A DNA stretch of 64,000 nucleotides from an uncultured Blautia sp. (GTDB taxonomy: Bacteria > Bacillota > Clostridia > Lachnospirales > Lachnospiraceae): contig CALBGI010000034.1 of assembly GCA_937893675.1 (NCBI GenBank), positions 24,299 through 88,298 on the forward strand, written 5' to 3'. The notes beneath the pieces are model-generated. The model worked only from the letters and a program-made list of their open reading frames with translations, was not told the DNA's origin and did not search any database. Of this stretch, positions 9,001 to 14,976 are shown in pieces (position 1 is the first letter of the stretch; each line of letters begins with the position of its first letter). Position numbers and translations under genes: made by a program.

Positions 9001-11378
9001 ACACCATTCTGGTCTTCCGTGAACGCATTATAGGTAAAAACCGTATTTTCCAGCGGCTCCACGATCTTTTTCTGCACATCGAAAAAGGCGGGCTGATCCT
9101 GTTTATGGAATGCGGCTTTCGCTGCTGCCGTCTCCGTGCGCAGCTCTTTTCCAATGGGCTGATAATGAAGCGCAGCTGTGTTGGTCTGTATATACTTCTG
9201 CGGCGTTTCAGAAAAATGCCGTTCCAGCTGGGAAAGCGGATAGGAAATCGTCACTTTGTAGCTGTTGTAGCCCGGAACCGGCCCCATTGGCTTTGTACCG
9301 GTATCGATCTGACTGCACGCAGTAATGGTCAGCTTTTGTGCCGCCGCATCATAAACAGCCGCTCCATCCGGCAGAGGCGTTCCGTCCGCCCATGCTGCGG
9401 AAACGCCCAGGGGATGCACCGCAGAAAGCTCCGTATTTCCCTCCGGGACAAAATCCGGAATCTCATCTACCACCGAATAGGCTTCAAACTGCAGCGTTCC
9501 ATACACGTCATATTCATTTTTGTCCGAAAGAATATTCCCCTGCCCGTCTGTTTTTCCGGTTTCAATCAGATAGGTGACCGTTACCTTGTCCCCCTCGATC
9601 GCATAATCCGCCCCTCCGGACTGCTGCAGGGATTTGCGAATGCCCCACACATTTTCTGCCTGGGCCACAAACTTGTAAGAACCAGTCTCCTGGCTGACAA
9701 TCTGCTTGGCAAAATTTTCATAGGGTTCTGACTGGCCGTTCCGTTTGTCCATAAAAACAGCATTTCCTACAAGACGGATATCTGACGCATCCAGAATGTA
9801 TTCTGTTTTGTCCGGCACAGTTCCGTTATTCTTCATATAAATCTGAATGCCGAACAGCGTTTCATTTACACTGTTGGTGACGTCCAGACGTTCCCCGAAA
9901 TTCCAGGAATACCACATTTTCCCGGATTCATCCGGTCCCTCCTGGTTCAGCGCTGCCATTTCCGCCAAATTGGCGATTTCCATCCCTGCCGGAAGCGCAA
10001 AGTATATTCTTGCGTTTTCCAGATAGTCTATGGGCACTTCCGGATTGGTCTGGTCGTACTGAAAACTGTCAAAACGGTTGATCGCGTATGCAATATCCAT
10101 ACGGATCCGCTCACCCGTAGGAACGCTCTGGATATTGACCGGCTCCTCTGTTTCCGGATCCAGGAATGTCAGCTTGATATTCACCGCTTCGTTTACTTTT
10201 TCCTGACTTAAATTCCTATCCAGATATTCCTGCACACGTCTGCGAAATTCTTCCTCAGATGCCTCCGGATCCGCAGCCGGCTCTTCTGCGTCTTCCGCAA
10301 ATGTCCGCGCTTCCAAAAGCTCTGTGCCGCTCCAGGAAACACTTTCCCCCGGCACGCCGTTTCCGCTCACGAAAAACAGAACCGGAATCTCCGCCGGATC
10401 CTGCACGCTTTCTTCTATTTTTGCATAAAAAACATATTCCCCCGTCTCACCGCCGCCGATGTACTGCTCCGGCCAGATGACCGCCTGCGCGTAAGCGCTT
10501 CGTTCCTCCGCAGAAAGCCAGGAGAGTTCGCTGAAATCTAACCCTTCCGGAATCCAGCCGATATTTTCCACATAATGCATGCCTCCGGTCTGTCCCGCCC
10601 GGTCATAGACAGAAAGACGGCTTCCAAGAACCGCCTTGACAGAGGCCTGCTCTGCCGGAACATCCGGTGTCTGGTTTGCAACTGTAATCGTATATTTCAC
10701 AGCCAGGCTGCCGTCTGCCTCCGCAAACACTTCCTGATGCGCATAGGCGGAAAGCTCCGCACTCTTCACCGGTTCTGCCGTTGGGGTCGGCTCCACGGTC
10801 GGCGTTGGCTCTGCGGTTGGCGTCGGCTCCACCGTCGGCAGCGGCTCTGCCGTTGGCGTTGGTTCCACGGTTGGCAGCGGCTCTGCCGTTGGCGTTGGTT
10901 CCACCGTCGGCATCGGCTCTGCGGTTGGCGTTGGTTCTGCGGTTGGCGTAACTTGTTCTTCCGGCGCTGGCACCTGTTCCTCCGGCGCGGGCGCTTGTTC
11001 CTCCGGCGGTGCCACTTGTTCCTCCGGCGCTGGCGCTTGTTCCTCCGGCGGTGCCACCTGTTCTTCCGGCGCGGGCGCTTGTTCTTCCGGTGGTGCCACT
11101 TGTTCCTCCGGGGGTGCCACCTGTTCTTCCGGCACGGGCGCTTGTTCCTCCAGTGGTGCCACTTGTTCCTCCGGCGGTACCACTTGTTCCTCCGCCGGTA
11201 CCACTTGTTCTTCCGGCGCTGGCGCTGCAGCCTCTGCCTGTGCGTCTGCACTGTCAGCAGAAGCAAACACGCTTACTGGCACGCTTCCCAAAAGCATTGC
11301 CATGACCAGCAGCAGAGAAACTGCCCGCTCCCATCTCCGGCGGACCGTTCTCATAATATTCCTTCCATTCTTCTCCAT
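1..11378 (-). CDS. Giant Cna_B/SpaA-repeat surface adhesin, 3' end outside window
   Basis: One reading frame stays open from the ATG at 11378 (AGGAGG seven bases upstream) to base 1, so at least 3792 residues are encoded and the C-terminus, where an LPXTG-type sorting signal would lie, is not visible. Residues ~19-41 form a signal peptide. Residues ~52-200 are low-complexity Pro/Glu/Thr repeats (EEQVAPP-like, then PTVEPTPTAEP-like), probably a stalk. Residues ~200-900 resemble an adhesin head. From ~910 to ~3040 there are many tandem Cna_B/SpaA-type modules, at least a dozen by eye, with Lys early in the first strand and closing motifs such as YYLKEISAPEGY. Residues ~3040-3720 contain DUF11-like modules, and GDVWIDENRNGIQDDG near residue 3727 begins an SdrD_B-like module. 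Known family members are cell-wall proteins stabilised by Lys-Asn isopeptide bonds; the ligand is unknown. The call as a surface adhesin is firm; the exact module count is not. Confidence 0.93.
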   Translation of the reverse strand, partial: MEKNGRNIMRTVRRRWERAVSLLLVMAMLLGSVPVSVFASADSADAQAEAAAPAPEEQVVPAEEQVVPPEEQVAPLEEQAPVPEEQVAPPEEQVAPPEEQAPAPEEQVAPPEEQAPAPEEQVAPPEEQAPAPEEQVPAPEEQVTPTAEPTPTAEPMPTVEPTPTAEPLPTVEPTPTAEPLPTVEPTPTAEPTPTVEPTPTAEPVKSAELSAYAHQEVFAEADGSLAVKYTITVANQTPDVPAEQASVKAVLGSRLSVYDRAGQTGGMHYVENIGWIPEGLDFSELSWLSAEERSAYAQAVIWPEQYIGGGETGEYVFYAKIEESVQDPAEIPVLFFVSGNGVPGESVSWSGTELLEARTFAEDAEEPAADPEASEEEFRRRVQEYLDRNLSQEKVNEAVNIKLTFLDPETEEPVNIQSVPTGERIRMDIAYAINRFDSFQYDQTNPEVPIDYLENARIYFALPAGMEIANLAEMAALNQEGPDESGKMWYSWNFGERLDVTNSVNETLFGIQIYMKNNGTVPDKTEYILDASDIRLVGNAVFMDKRNGQSEPYENFAKQIVSQETGSYKFVAQAENVWGIRKSLQQSGGADYAIEGDKVTVTYLIETGKTDGQGNILSDKNEYDVYGTLQFEAYSVVDEIPDFVPEGNTELSAVHPLGVSAAWADGTPLPDGAAVYDAAAQKLTITACSQIDTGTKPMGPVPGYNSYKVTISYPLSQLERHFSETPQKYIQTNTAALHYQPIGKELRTETAAAKAAFHKQDQPAFFDVQKKIVEPLENTVFTYNAFTEDQNGVAGEYLRRVFNGYVAFNIQKKTADGKWESARLYQQKGDGTYTEITAEEYYINPFEDDKDGDILLTGSQPIFAAQPGTYRIQEMHFPEATTPPTEGDYFVEVTVTEGNTAEHPAHAVLVNHTADMGTLDFQKVGSDGAGLAGVEFGLYWDKECTELAYRKKSSEATDKHPAGTVTFSVSPGEYYLKEISAPEGYVLDATVYPVTIVANKDTVLKKENYPDASNLIADGVIQNESTTAALCLKKYLQTFDEEGNYQETNIPTEDFGNMRFTLQRRTEGAGENAWEPAEGYADLQIQNLQGKTAATGLYIPDLPVKSEDGKRYEYRFVETVTEGSGYRPQDYMDSHLTSAAVTLASGRTTEIVMKNVKAGSISIQKKYYDTDNPDGKAGKASFELYKKTGAGFEKVKEETIETAENGTAMISDLPVKEGQGENSTRTAYYLKEILPPDAEMRPGEIKGSAKVEEKDGGYYFGPLYAEEAEHPGQQILANYKPIGKAVVIKQDELAHWKRLPGAVFTVYSVKADGTRGEVVASETTDDKGEAVFWLEPGATYDIEETKPPEGYNEYVHKNGSETDPYGRNYRRITIPSEPDKLLYNLVYPYTNYKKAELTLTKKIAGQNGLENAGYDRIEAEVYAFTGEGELTDKDELTKKGTVTIQPGKPGSLVVDAGIYYVKETAVSGENILPPEMVPDAYRKAAGAVVLGDEVYFGPFAVGDGMPGEDGKVEETVPQALVNIENLGSLTIHKTDEKGGPLLGAHFTIAGEAPDGSGEIRKYELYVSSANGGTISNIPVYYTAGEKKGQKISYTITETTAPNGYQLPKEPVAENVTLNVPNGTLNAQGEYEKADATELTVKNWPEVSLELVKAGQDEWWTNPDSAEMTEKRLFDVGIALYQEKEGLLTYVGQCRTDSQGRAFFGGLESDGTYYAVEFSAAEEYPNLPEGTKLPASAEALDQQLVDAVSSYHYMKIRFAQAENGETDITATLEAYNNPNEEPPETVVERYGNHFRVKQHMINYRPWARFEIIKVDEAEESRRLNGAEFNTYALGESVEEAAANLVTRPSDNAVVPSPDTLVGTRVSHTTEDGVQGHSFTNSFLYGGIYLIKEMEPPLGYEISAEGKNGILAVPDDMEEAELQKLQTLFGAHPPKLLKYGKNTVTPCIFQDKKSEGGGPLRLNLNYHLLILELEKVIGESKTPLPGVTFEASLYSQEKKQTMMRMAELITGLTGQTEEPRPGYAASAPIDMSHYFDILSAVYPEDLKEPVIQKEKRTQGTDVSSHFGNDQEHTVWYEKTITTQTLGDYMEKVVEETRYYETEDGQEPYKILTESSYKAVILLTETEAPDYVENADWSDVITVESHSLKETEENKENMDKGNTVVYDKTFTGENAIVNQPLSREHVILTKYGYTRRDGLNYQAAGNTALNEDEWLDKQLEFREKSVLEGVKLELQKYNEATKQWEKVQEGYFVTDASGEVDFGELEPGEYRVMERDLGRYADTYENAHATEEKAFTFAVSGGDTRKISMYNPKKPRLIIRKMNRGLKYEAALGEAEFSVNDKTYKASDFRDGNRWQSVPIEADTKYLVRETKAAPGYTTKGTVTEQSFTAAFDGQSWLKDNTVILDFLNEQTGSAEVTKKDSVSGKALPGAEFRLEYVPFAADDFAMQEVGAGYYFGNGNQIPVLHYDAVADPPEDGWTEKQAGLISDEQGRIKTEDLAPGWYRLTETKAPENYELNPKPETFCITAGMHLLGQGWESWQNDNAPEKVRKNIENVPYGSLTLQKEYRSAKGLTKGETRAVFGLYTKEEKEYQEFQTLTVSEEKPIVSVTLPEGTYYLKEKSAGKDWKLRSIENSEGMLSPDAQGYYPVEVKRGLEEQNALAVTAVNENTRVKITLLKLEGEAYSESAKRLPGAKFEIFYRDAKGEEQKITDLSGKDVFVSGEKGEVSAEFAFPAELLQDETVWTEGHSFIIREVEAPDNYAKDETDHEITLKPGEVRSYSTDSHAQEYSLVFFNKKGMRIEIHKFGGGHEGNTQDKPLRGADFALCEIRDCEAVPVRYGDGGTVLGTTNENGVLVFDHLDLDSRKTYAILETGISDGQNKKLYGEAESVWQHDADTPLPAQEVTYQGQKRTAFLLSGLQPGGRYEYDAYNRHKDRLYINKVDYSRPDERALASFSIYEADENGNKKGEPLAVHYSNSVTDGTYEQFGTVLETGGTRKVEIAGTEYAATTAALRLEPGTYYVEEVETAAPHMLYMRDSRIEIGQTITIEEASGAEVRDYTLNFKNIQEKPDVTIAKEPVGLKNEKGEVVNDLNLLTETGQVQFRIGGSRESGQVKGFILNNFLPLTSFAVTDENIRLYTDVNGTELLKENLYSIGNVELGGASYQNYLRDYKGGGTGETVTGVTAIVTFEDAAGKTCVKEVILGAPGTSVTAVPDAGFEAVRFTVEYVDKALRDIKIEAESGVIRRTLGSDFQADPITVTIDLKKQQEGETVKPVQRVDNEAAVNMRYYNPGQSQAVEGESPVEEKRVKASQLLNPVFDIPEVTLTQEVQKGGKPIDAAAMNDEITYHVEIANVTKDKKLSLKDPIISNPLPDHVDLLNKSAGVFRIRYEGCEELKTLRVETEVRDGKTYLNIWLDGELPPGAKIILEYDVKILSSVMEDASLKLKGEAYLTTEKKGIVWKENPHGLSFTPAGEGDSLKSEEIDGVLGTDNPNGYLRDETEISVTAKATLIRSKSVKDENGNFISGRTVNIPNGGTAEYRLLLQNTGSTPAEDIRILDYLPRKGDISAVGSGERFSNWTPAFGQIESVIYYPVKSLEGEHPVFGEPQVITDYTLYGAAAADDYDGLLDAAQKEEIGGAWTQGAGEEDHAILLQLPERVSLKKYERIEIIYSVKVPQFAREELEAITGLPAVNDFASITTSNGSLDNPLDSNQVKIMVAGTPVGVGGDVWIDENRNGIQDDGIMAKAQDVPKVDVTLQTYQNDSPTESSQQTSDKENHFVFDGLKYSIPSHENLEEL
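10770..11230 (-). repeat. Coding tandem repeats: Pro/Glu stalk of the adhesin
   Basis: Two adjacent families of in-frame degenerate tandem repeats are visible. The first (about 10960-11230) encodes EEQ followed by V/A, Pro-rich units; the second (about 10775-10950) encodes alternating PTVEP and PTAEP units. They follow the signal peptide and precede the folded modules, so they probably form an extended spacer. Unit number is likely to vary between strains because the DNA units are near-identical. Confidence 0.85.
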
Positions 11379-11440
11379 AGCAGCCTCCTGTTCATAATTT
11401 ATACCTGTTCTCTCAACATCATTTGTATCTTTTTACTATT

Positions 11441-11469
11441 TTTTCTGCTTTTTCACCGCAAGCAGAAAA
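11441..11469 (-). other. Perfect hairpin in the adhesin 5' leader
   Basis: TTTTCTGCTT and AAGCAGAAAA form a perfect 10-bp stem around a 9-base loop. It lies between the mapped promoter (11487-11515) and the start codon, so it is in the leader RNA. No U-run follows on the coding strand, so it is not a canonical terminator. A role in RNA stability or translation is inference. Confidence 0.6.
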
Positions 11470-11486
11470 CAAATAACCTCAATCTC

Positions 11487-11515
11487 ATTGTACAAAACAT
11501 AACCTTCACTGTCAA
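11487..11515 (-). promoter_or_regulatory. Promoter of the giant adhesin
   Basis: On the minus strand a perfect -35 TTGACA (11510-11515) is separated by exactly 17 bp from TACAAT (11487-11492). It lies about 110 bp upstream of the adhesin start codon and predicts a leader of about 100 nt. With the tRNA promoter and the leader hairpin it accounts for the 372-bp gap 11379-11750. Confidence 0.75.
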
Positions 11516-11672
11516 TAAACACAAACCAATAAAATATTTCAGCATTTTTATTGTATATTTCGCTCATTCCCCCGTTCACACAGCTTCTTATCCGCTTATC
11601 CTTCTTCCGTTCTGTGTGCAGACAACCCAGACCATATTTCTGCAAAAATTTCAAAAAAAAGAAATTTATGTC

Positions 11673-11701
11673 TTGACAAATGCCCCCAAAATCAATATAA
11701 T
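11673..11701 (+). promoter_or_regulatory. Promoter of tRNA-Pro
   Basis: TTGACA (11673-11678), a 17-bp spacer and TATAAT (11696-11701) form a full consensus housekeeping promoter 49 bp before the tRNA. Confidence 0.85.
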
Positions 11702-11750
11702 AACTTTTGCAGTCGCGGTTAAACCGATTGATTGTAAAGAATTGACGTGA

Positions 11751-11824
11751 CGAAGCGTGGCTCAGTTTGGTAGAGCGCTGCGTTCGGGACGCAGAGGCCG
11801 CAGGTTCGAATCCTGTCGCTTCGA
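11751..11824 (+). tRNA. tRNA-Pro, anticodon CGG
   Basis: The 74-nt sequence folds into a cloverleaf. The acceptor stem pairs CGAAGCG with CGCTTCG. The D arm is GCTC/GAGC. The anticodon stem CTGCG/CGCAG holds loop TTCGGGA, giving anticodon CGG, which reads CCG proline codons. The T arm contains GGTTCGAATCC. The discriminator base is A and CCA is not encoded. It has its own consensus promoter and a hairpin terminator, so it is a single-gene unit. Confidence 0.95.
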
Positions 11825-11829
11825 CTGAT

Positions 11830-11870
11830 AAAAACCACTGGATTCCTTGGAGTCCGGTGGTTTTTCGTTT
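11830..11870 (+). terminator. Rho-independent terminator of tRNA-Pro
   Basis: AAAAACCACTGGA pairs with TCCGGTGGTTTTT (13-bp stem with one G-U pair, 10-base loop) and ends in a T-rich run five bases after the tRNA. Confidence 0.85.
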
Positions 11871-11932
11871 ACGTGTTTAAAAAATTTCGCCGCAGCCTTC
11901 CCGATATCCACACAAAGGAGACCTGTATTGCT

Positions 11933-12823
11933 ATGAACCGCACCATCCAGTATTCTGTCACAACACCAGACAAGCCCATTCGCGTAAGCCAGTTTCTCCG
12001 GCACAAAGGCTTTTCCGCCCGCAATCTGGCGCGCCTGAAGCGGATGCCGGACAGCGTTTTGGTAAACGGACAGAGTGTTTTTCTCAACTGTCCTGTGCAG
12101 ACAGGAGACCTGCTGGTTCTTCGAATCCAGGAGAATGAAACCTCCGAAAATATCCGTCCTGTACCGCTTCCGCTGGATATCCTCTTCGAGGACGAGGATC
12201 TGCTTGTGGTCAACAAGCCAGCCGGTATGCCCATACATCCCTCTTTTGACAATCGGGACAATTCTCTGGCAAATGCTCTGGCCTGGTATTTTTCCCGGCA
12301 GGACAAACCCTTTGTTTTTCGCTGCTGCAACCGTCTGGATCGGGACACGTCCGGCCTTACCGTTGTCGCCAAACACTCCTTCGCCGCATCCATTCTGTCC
12401 GAAATGGGACAGCGCAGAGAAATCCACCGGGAATATCTGGCCATTGTCCGGGGCGCTTTGACACCTTCTTCCGGAACCATTCGCGCACCTCTCGGCCGCA
12501 AACCAGGCAGCATTATCGAGAGGGTGGTGGATTTTGAACACGGAGAACCGGCAGTCACCCATTATCAGATCATAGACAAAATCAGCTTGCACAGCCTGGT
12601 TTCTCTCCGCCTGGAAACCGGCCGCACGCACCAGATCCGCATCCACATGAAATATCTCGGTTTTCCCCTGATCGGAGATTATCTTTACAATCCCGATATG
12701 GAGCACATCCAAAGGCAGGCTCTGCACTCCCATACGCTGGCTTTTTCCCATCCCATTACCGGACAAGAGCTGTCCTTCACCGCACCGCTTCCGGCAGACA
12801 TGCAGGCTGTCCTCCATCTATAA
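11933..12823 (+). CDS. RluA-family pseudouridine synthase
   Basis: A 296-residue protein that isomerises uridine to pseudouridine in structured RNA, most likely 23S rRNA. Residues ~15-75 look like an S4 RNA-binding domain; the catalytic region contains NRLDRDTSGL near residue 135, where the Asp is the catalytic residue of the RluA/RluD type, followed by RLETGRTHQIRIHMKYLGFPLIGD, the conserved RluA signature. The first residue of the usual HRLD motif is Asn here. The ATG at 11933 was preferred over an upstream ATG at 11873 because AAAGGAG lies before it and the upstream ATG overlaps the tRNA terminator. The exact target uridine cannot be told from the sequence. Confidence 0.9.
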   Translation: MNRTIQYSVTTPDKPIRVSQFLRHKGFSARNLARLKRMPDSVLVNGQSVFLNCPVQTGDLLVLRIQENETSENIRPVPLPLDILFEDEDLLVVNKPAGMPIHPSFDNRDNSLANALAWYFSRQDKPFVFRCCNRLDRDTSGLTVVAKHSFAASILSEMGQRREIHREYLAIVRGALTPSSGTIRAPLGRKPGSIIERVVDFEHGEPAVTHYQIIDKISLHSLVSLRLETGRTHQIRIHMKYLGFPLIGDYLYNPDMEHIQRQALHSHTLAFSHPITGQELSFTAPLPADMQAVLHL

Positions 12824-12837
12824 ACACAAAACGCACA

Positions 12838-12881
12838 CGGGCGCTCCGGAAAGCTAACCTTCCGGAACGCCCGATTATTTT
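12838..12881. terminator. Terminator between the pseudouridine synthase and bioY
   Basis: CGGGCGCTCCGGAA pairs with TTCCGGAACGCCCG around a short loop, followed on the plus strand by ATTATTTTTT. The two genes converge here, and the stem could also work for bioY, although the minus-strand U-run is weaker. Confidence 0.85.
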
Positions 12882-13442
12882 TTACATTACATATCTTTTT
12901 ACCCGCCGCGCCAGAACAAAAGCCAGCCCAAGCTTCACGAGATCCGGCAGCACAAAGGGAAAGACGCACCATCCCAGAACGGCTCCGATGCCGACGGCTC
13001 CATTTGCTGCTGAATACACCTTGAGAAACCACAGGGTTCCAAAAGCATAGCACAAGATGAGGCCAAGCAACATGACGCATATACGTACCACTGATTTTTT
13101 CCACTTCTCGCCCAGGAGTTTTTCCATTCCCCATACCAGAAAGCCCGTGAGAACAAATCCAACAATATACCCTCCTGTGGTTCCGGCAAGCACCCCGGGA
13201 CCGCCTCGAAATCCGGAAAATACCGGAAGCCCCACAAGCCCCATAAGCAGAAATACCAGGATTGCCATTGTCCCTCTTTTTCCTCCCAGCGTCTCAAGCG
13301 TCATAAACACGCCGAAGGTCTGCAGCGTAAAAGGCACTGCGAAAGGAAGGGATATCCAGGAGCAAACAGCCAAAAGGACTGCAAAAATCCCAATATATAC
13401 AATGTCATAGGTTTTCCCTCGGGATACAGTCGCTGTGTTCAT
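12882..13442 (-). CDS. bioY: Biotin ECF transporter S component BioY
   Basis: A 186-residue integral membrane protein with about six hydrophobic segments and the BioY signature GPGVLAGTTGGY (residues 81-92). BioY binds biotin and, with the shared ECF energising module (EcfA, EcfA', EcfT, not in this window), imports it. GGGAGG lies seven bases before the ATG. A BirA-box-like palindrome covers the promoter, so expression is probably repressed by biotin-loaded BirA, whose gene is at 61530-62501. No biotin synthesis genes are next to it, which suggests reliance on uptake, although the rest of the genome is not visible. Confidence 0.93.
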   Translation of the reverse strand: MNTATVSRGKTYDIVYIGIFAVLLAVCSWISLPFAVPFTLQTFGVFMTLETLGGKRGTMAILVFLLMGLVGLPVFSGFRGGPGVLAGTTGGYIVGFVLTGFLVWGMEKLLGEKWKKSVVRICVMLLGLILCYAFGTLWFLKVYSAANGAVGIGAVLGWCVFPFVLPDLVKLGLAFVLARRVKRYVM

Positions 13443-13476
13443 AAGTTTTCCTCCCTGTCAGCCATTCTTTTCCCAA

Positions 13477-13505
13477 ACTTTATCACACGCGCCGCCGATT
13501 GTCAA
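13477..13505 (-). promoter_or_regulatory. bioY promoter
   Basis: Minus-strand TTGACA (13500-13505), 17-bp spacer, TAAAGT (13477-13482), about 35 bp before the bioY start. The -35 hexamer lies inside the right half of the BirA-like palindrome. Confidence 0.75.
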
Positions 13506-13529
13506 CCAATTTTATATTTTAGTTTACAT
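13499..13529 (-). promoter_or_regulatory. BirA operator (biotin box) upstream of bioY
   Basis: On the minus strand ATGTAAACT and GGTTGACAA are inverted half-sites separated by 13 bp. This closely matches the known Firmicutes BirA box (TTGTAAACC, spacer, GGTTTACAA). The right half overlaps the -35 hexamer, so bound BirA-biotinyl-AMP would block RNA polymerase. BirA in this window has the N-terminal HTH required for DNA binding. Confidence 0.8.
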
Positions 13530-13530
13530 T

Positions 13531-14811
13531 TTATCCAACCTGGTATACATCTGCATACTGAAGTCCAAAACTCAGAGCATCCGCATGGTTGTCAAAGAAA
13601 ATATCAACATGTCCGTAAGGTGTCCCCAGATCCTCCACGGTATAAATGTTTCCATTGATAGAAAGCTGTGTTCCAAAGGGAACCCCTGCCATCGCTACCG
13701 TATGGCCGGCCGCAGGAACCGTTCCGCTGGCTGTAAGGTTGCCGGCCGTACCGCAGCACTGCGCGCAGTTACAGTAAGCTGTGAGCGTAAAATTCCCGAG
13801 ATAAGTCCCCTGACCGGAGTCAGAGGTACTCTCCTCTGCCGGCTCTTCATAATACTCTTCCTCGTAGCTCTCCTCTTCATAAGCTTCTTCGGAAACAACT
13901 TCCTCGGAAATTTCTTCGCTGTATTCCTGGGAATACTCCTCCTCTGTGCTTTCCACAACCACTTCGGTGCTGGTAGAACTGCTGGAGGAATCTGTCGTGT
14001 CTTCCGAAGCGTCATAATCATAGTCTTCTTCCTGCGCTTCGCTTCCCTGGCTCGCCAACGCTTCCTGCTCCTGCGCGGCAGCCTCTGCCTGCCGTACCAT
14101 ACTTGCAATGCTGTTGTCTGCGCTGGAAATCTCCGACATGAGCGCCTGCGCCTCTGCCTGACTTGCGCTAATCTGATTTACATAAGAAGTAATACTCTCA
14201 TTTGTGCTGGCCACCAGAGACTGTACTTCCTGCTTCTTGGCAGAACGCTGACTCATGAGTGTGTTAATGGAAGCCATCTCTTCCTCCACTTTTTTCTCCT
14301 GCTCTTCAATCTGCTTCATCAGATTCTCATATTTCTGGAGCATATCCCTGTCATACTCTGAAATCGCCGCCACATTCGTGGCACGATTCAAAAATTCCGA
14401 GAGATTCTGGGCCGACAGCAGCATTTCCAGCATTCCGCTCCCGCCCTTTTCATACATATAGGCAATGCGGATTTTCATAGCGTTATACTGCTCTTCCGCG
14501 GCAGCTCTGGCCTTTGCAAGCTCTGTCTGAATTTTCTTCAGCTCTTCCTCTTTCTGTGCCGCCTGAATTCCCAAATCCGCCACATTTTGCGTAAGCTCCT
14601 CATACTGGGCATTCAGCTGGGCAAGATAACTCTCCAGCTCCTGCTTTTTGCTCTCCAGACTGTTTATCTCATTCTGTGTCTGCGCATAGCCTGCTTCCGC
14701 AGCCGCCTTCTCTGCCTGCAGCTCTTCTATGGAAGAAGCAAATGCGGTTGTTCCTATAGAAAATATCATTCCTGCGCTGAGGATCAGTGACAAAATTTTT
14801 TTATTTTTCAT
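13531..14811 (-). CDS. Secreted coiled-coil / 3D-domain cell-wall protein
   Basis: A 426-residue exported protein. Residues 1-25 form a signal peptide ending AFA. Residues ~27-250 are a long coiled coil like the N-terminal part of PcsB/CwlO-type hydrolases. Residues ~255-335 are a Glu/Ser/Tyr-rich linker. From 339 comes a 3D domain (LTAYCNCAQCCG, then PFGTQL, and conserved acidic residues D394, D403, D407 and D411). 3D domains share the double-psi beta-barrel fold of MltA-like lytic transglycosylases, so peptidoglycan cleavage or remodelling is likely. GAGGTG precedes the ATG. No clear terminator separates it from bioY; its stop codon abuts the BirA box. Confidence 0.88.
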   Translation of the reverse strand: MKNKKILSLILSAGMIFSIGTTAFASSIEELQAEKAAAEAGYAQTQNEINSLESKKQELESYLAQLNAQYEELTQNVADLGIQAAQKEEELKKIQTELAKARAAAEEQYNAMKIRIAYMYEKGGSGMLEMLLSAQNLSEFLNRATNVAAISEYDRDMLQKYENLMKQIEEQEKKVEEEMASINTLMSQRSAKKQEVQSLVASTNESITSYVNQISASQAEAQALMSEISSADNSIASMVRQAEAAAQEQEALASQGSEAQEEDYDYDASEDTTDSSSSSTSTEVVVESTEEEYSQEYSEEISEEVVSEEAYEEESYEEEYYEEPAEESTSDSGQGTYLGNFTLTAYCNCAQCCGTAGNLTASGTVPAAGHTVAMAGVPFGTQLSINGNIYTVEDLGTPYGHVDIFFDNHADALSFGLQYADVYQVG

Positions 14812-14849
14812 GAAAACACCTCACTTGTAAATCGACAAATTACAGGTCA

Positions 14850-14877
14850 AGTATATCATGTTTTCAATTAAAATCAA
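14850..14877 (-). promoter_or_regulatory. Promoter of the 3D-domain gene
   Basis: Minus-strand TTGATT, 16-bp spacer, TATACT, about 40 bp before the ATG. Downstream of the -10, the leader holds TGTAATTTGTCGATTTACA, a short imperfect inverted repeat that also contains a partial Spo0A-like core (TGTCGAT). Confidence 0.5.
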
Positions 14878-14933
14878 CAGTTTTTTAATTTTTTGTAACA
14901 ATTACGTAATATTTCCAGAGAAAATCCGCGCTG

Positions 14934-14962
14934 AAAAAAGGGCCGACAAACGTCAGCCCCTT
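14934..14962 (-). terminator. spoVG terminator
   Basis: Minus strand: GGGGCTGACG, loop, TCGGCCC, then TTTTTT, 15 bases after the spoVG stop codon. Confidence 0.8.
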
Positions 14963-14976
14963 CTATGCAGAAAGCC

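Noticed and set aside
10770..11230. CRISPR array
   Set aside because: The repeats are in-frame coding repeats for Pro/Glu motifs with no unique spacers.
84..11750. Long plus-strand open frames (545, 671, 793 and 391 codons) opposite the adhesin
   Set aside because: They are antisense to a continuous 3792-codon frame with clear domains, lack ribosome binding sites, and translate to Leu/Arg/His-rich sequence without recognisable motifs.
11762..12817. 351-codon minus-strand frame over the tRNA and pseudouridine synthase
   Set aside because: It reads through a tRNA and its terminator and is antisense to an RluA protein with catalytic motif.
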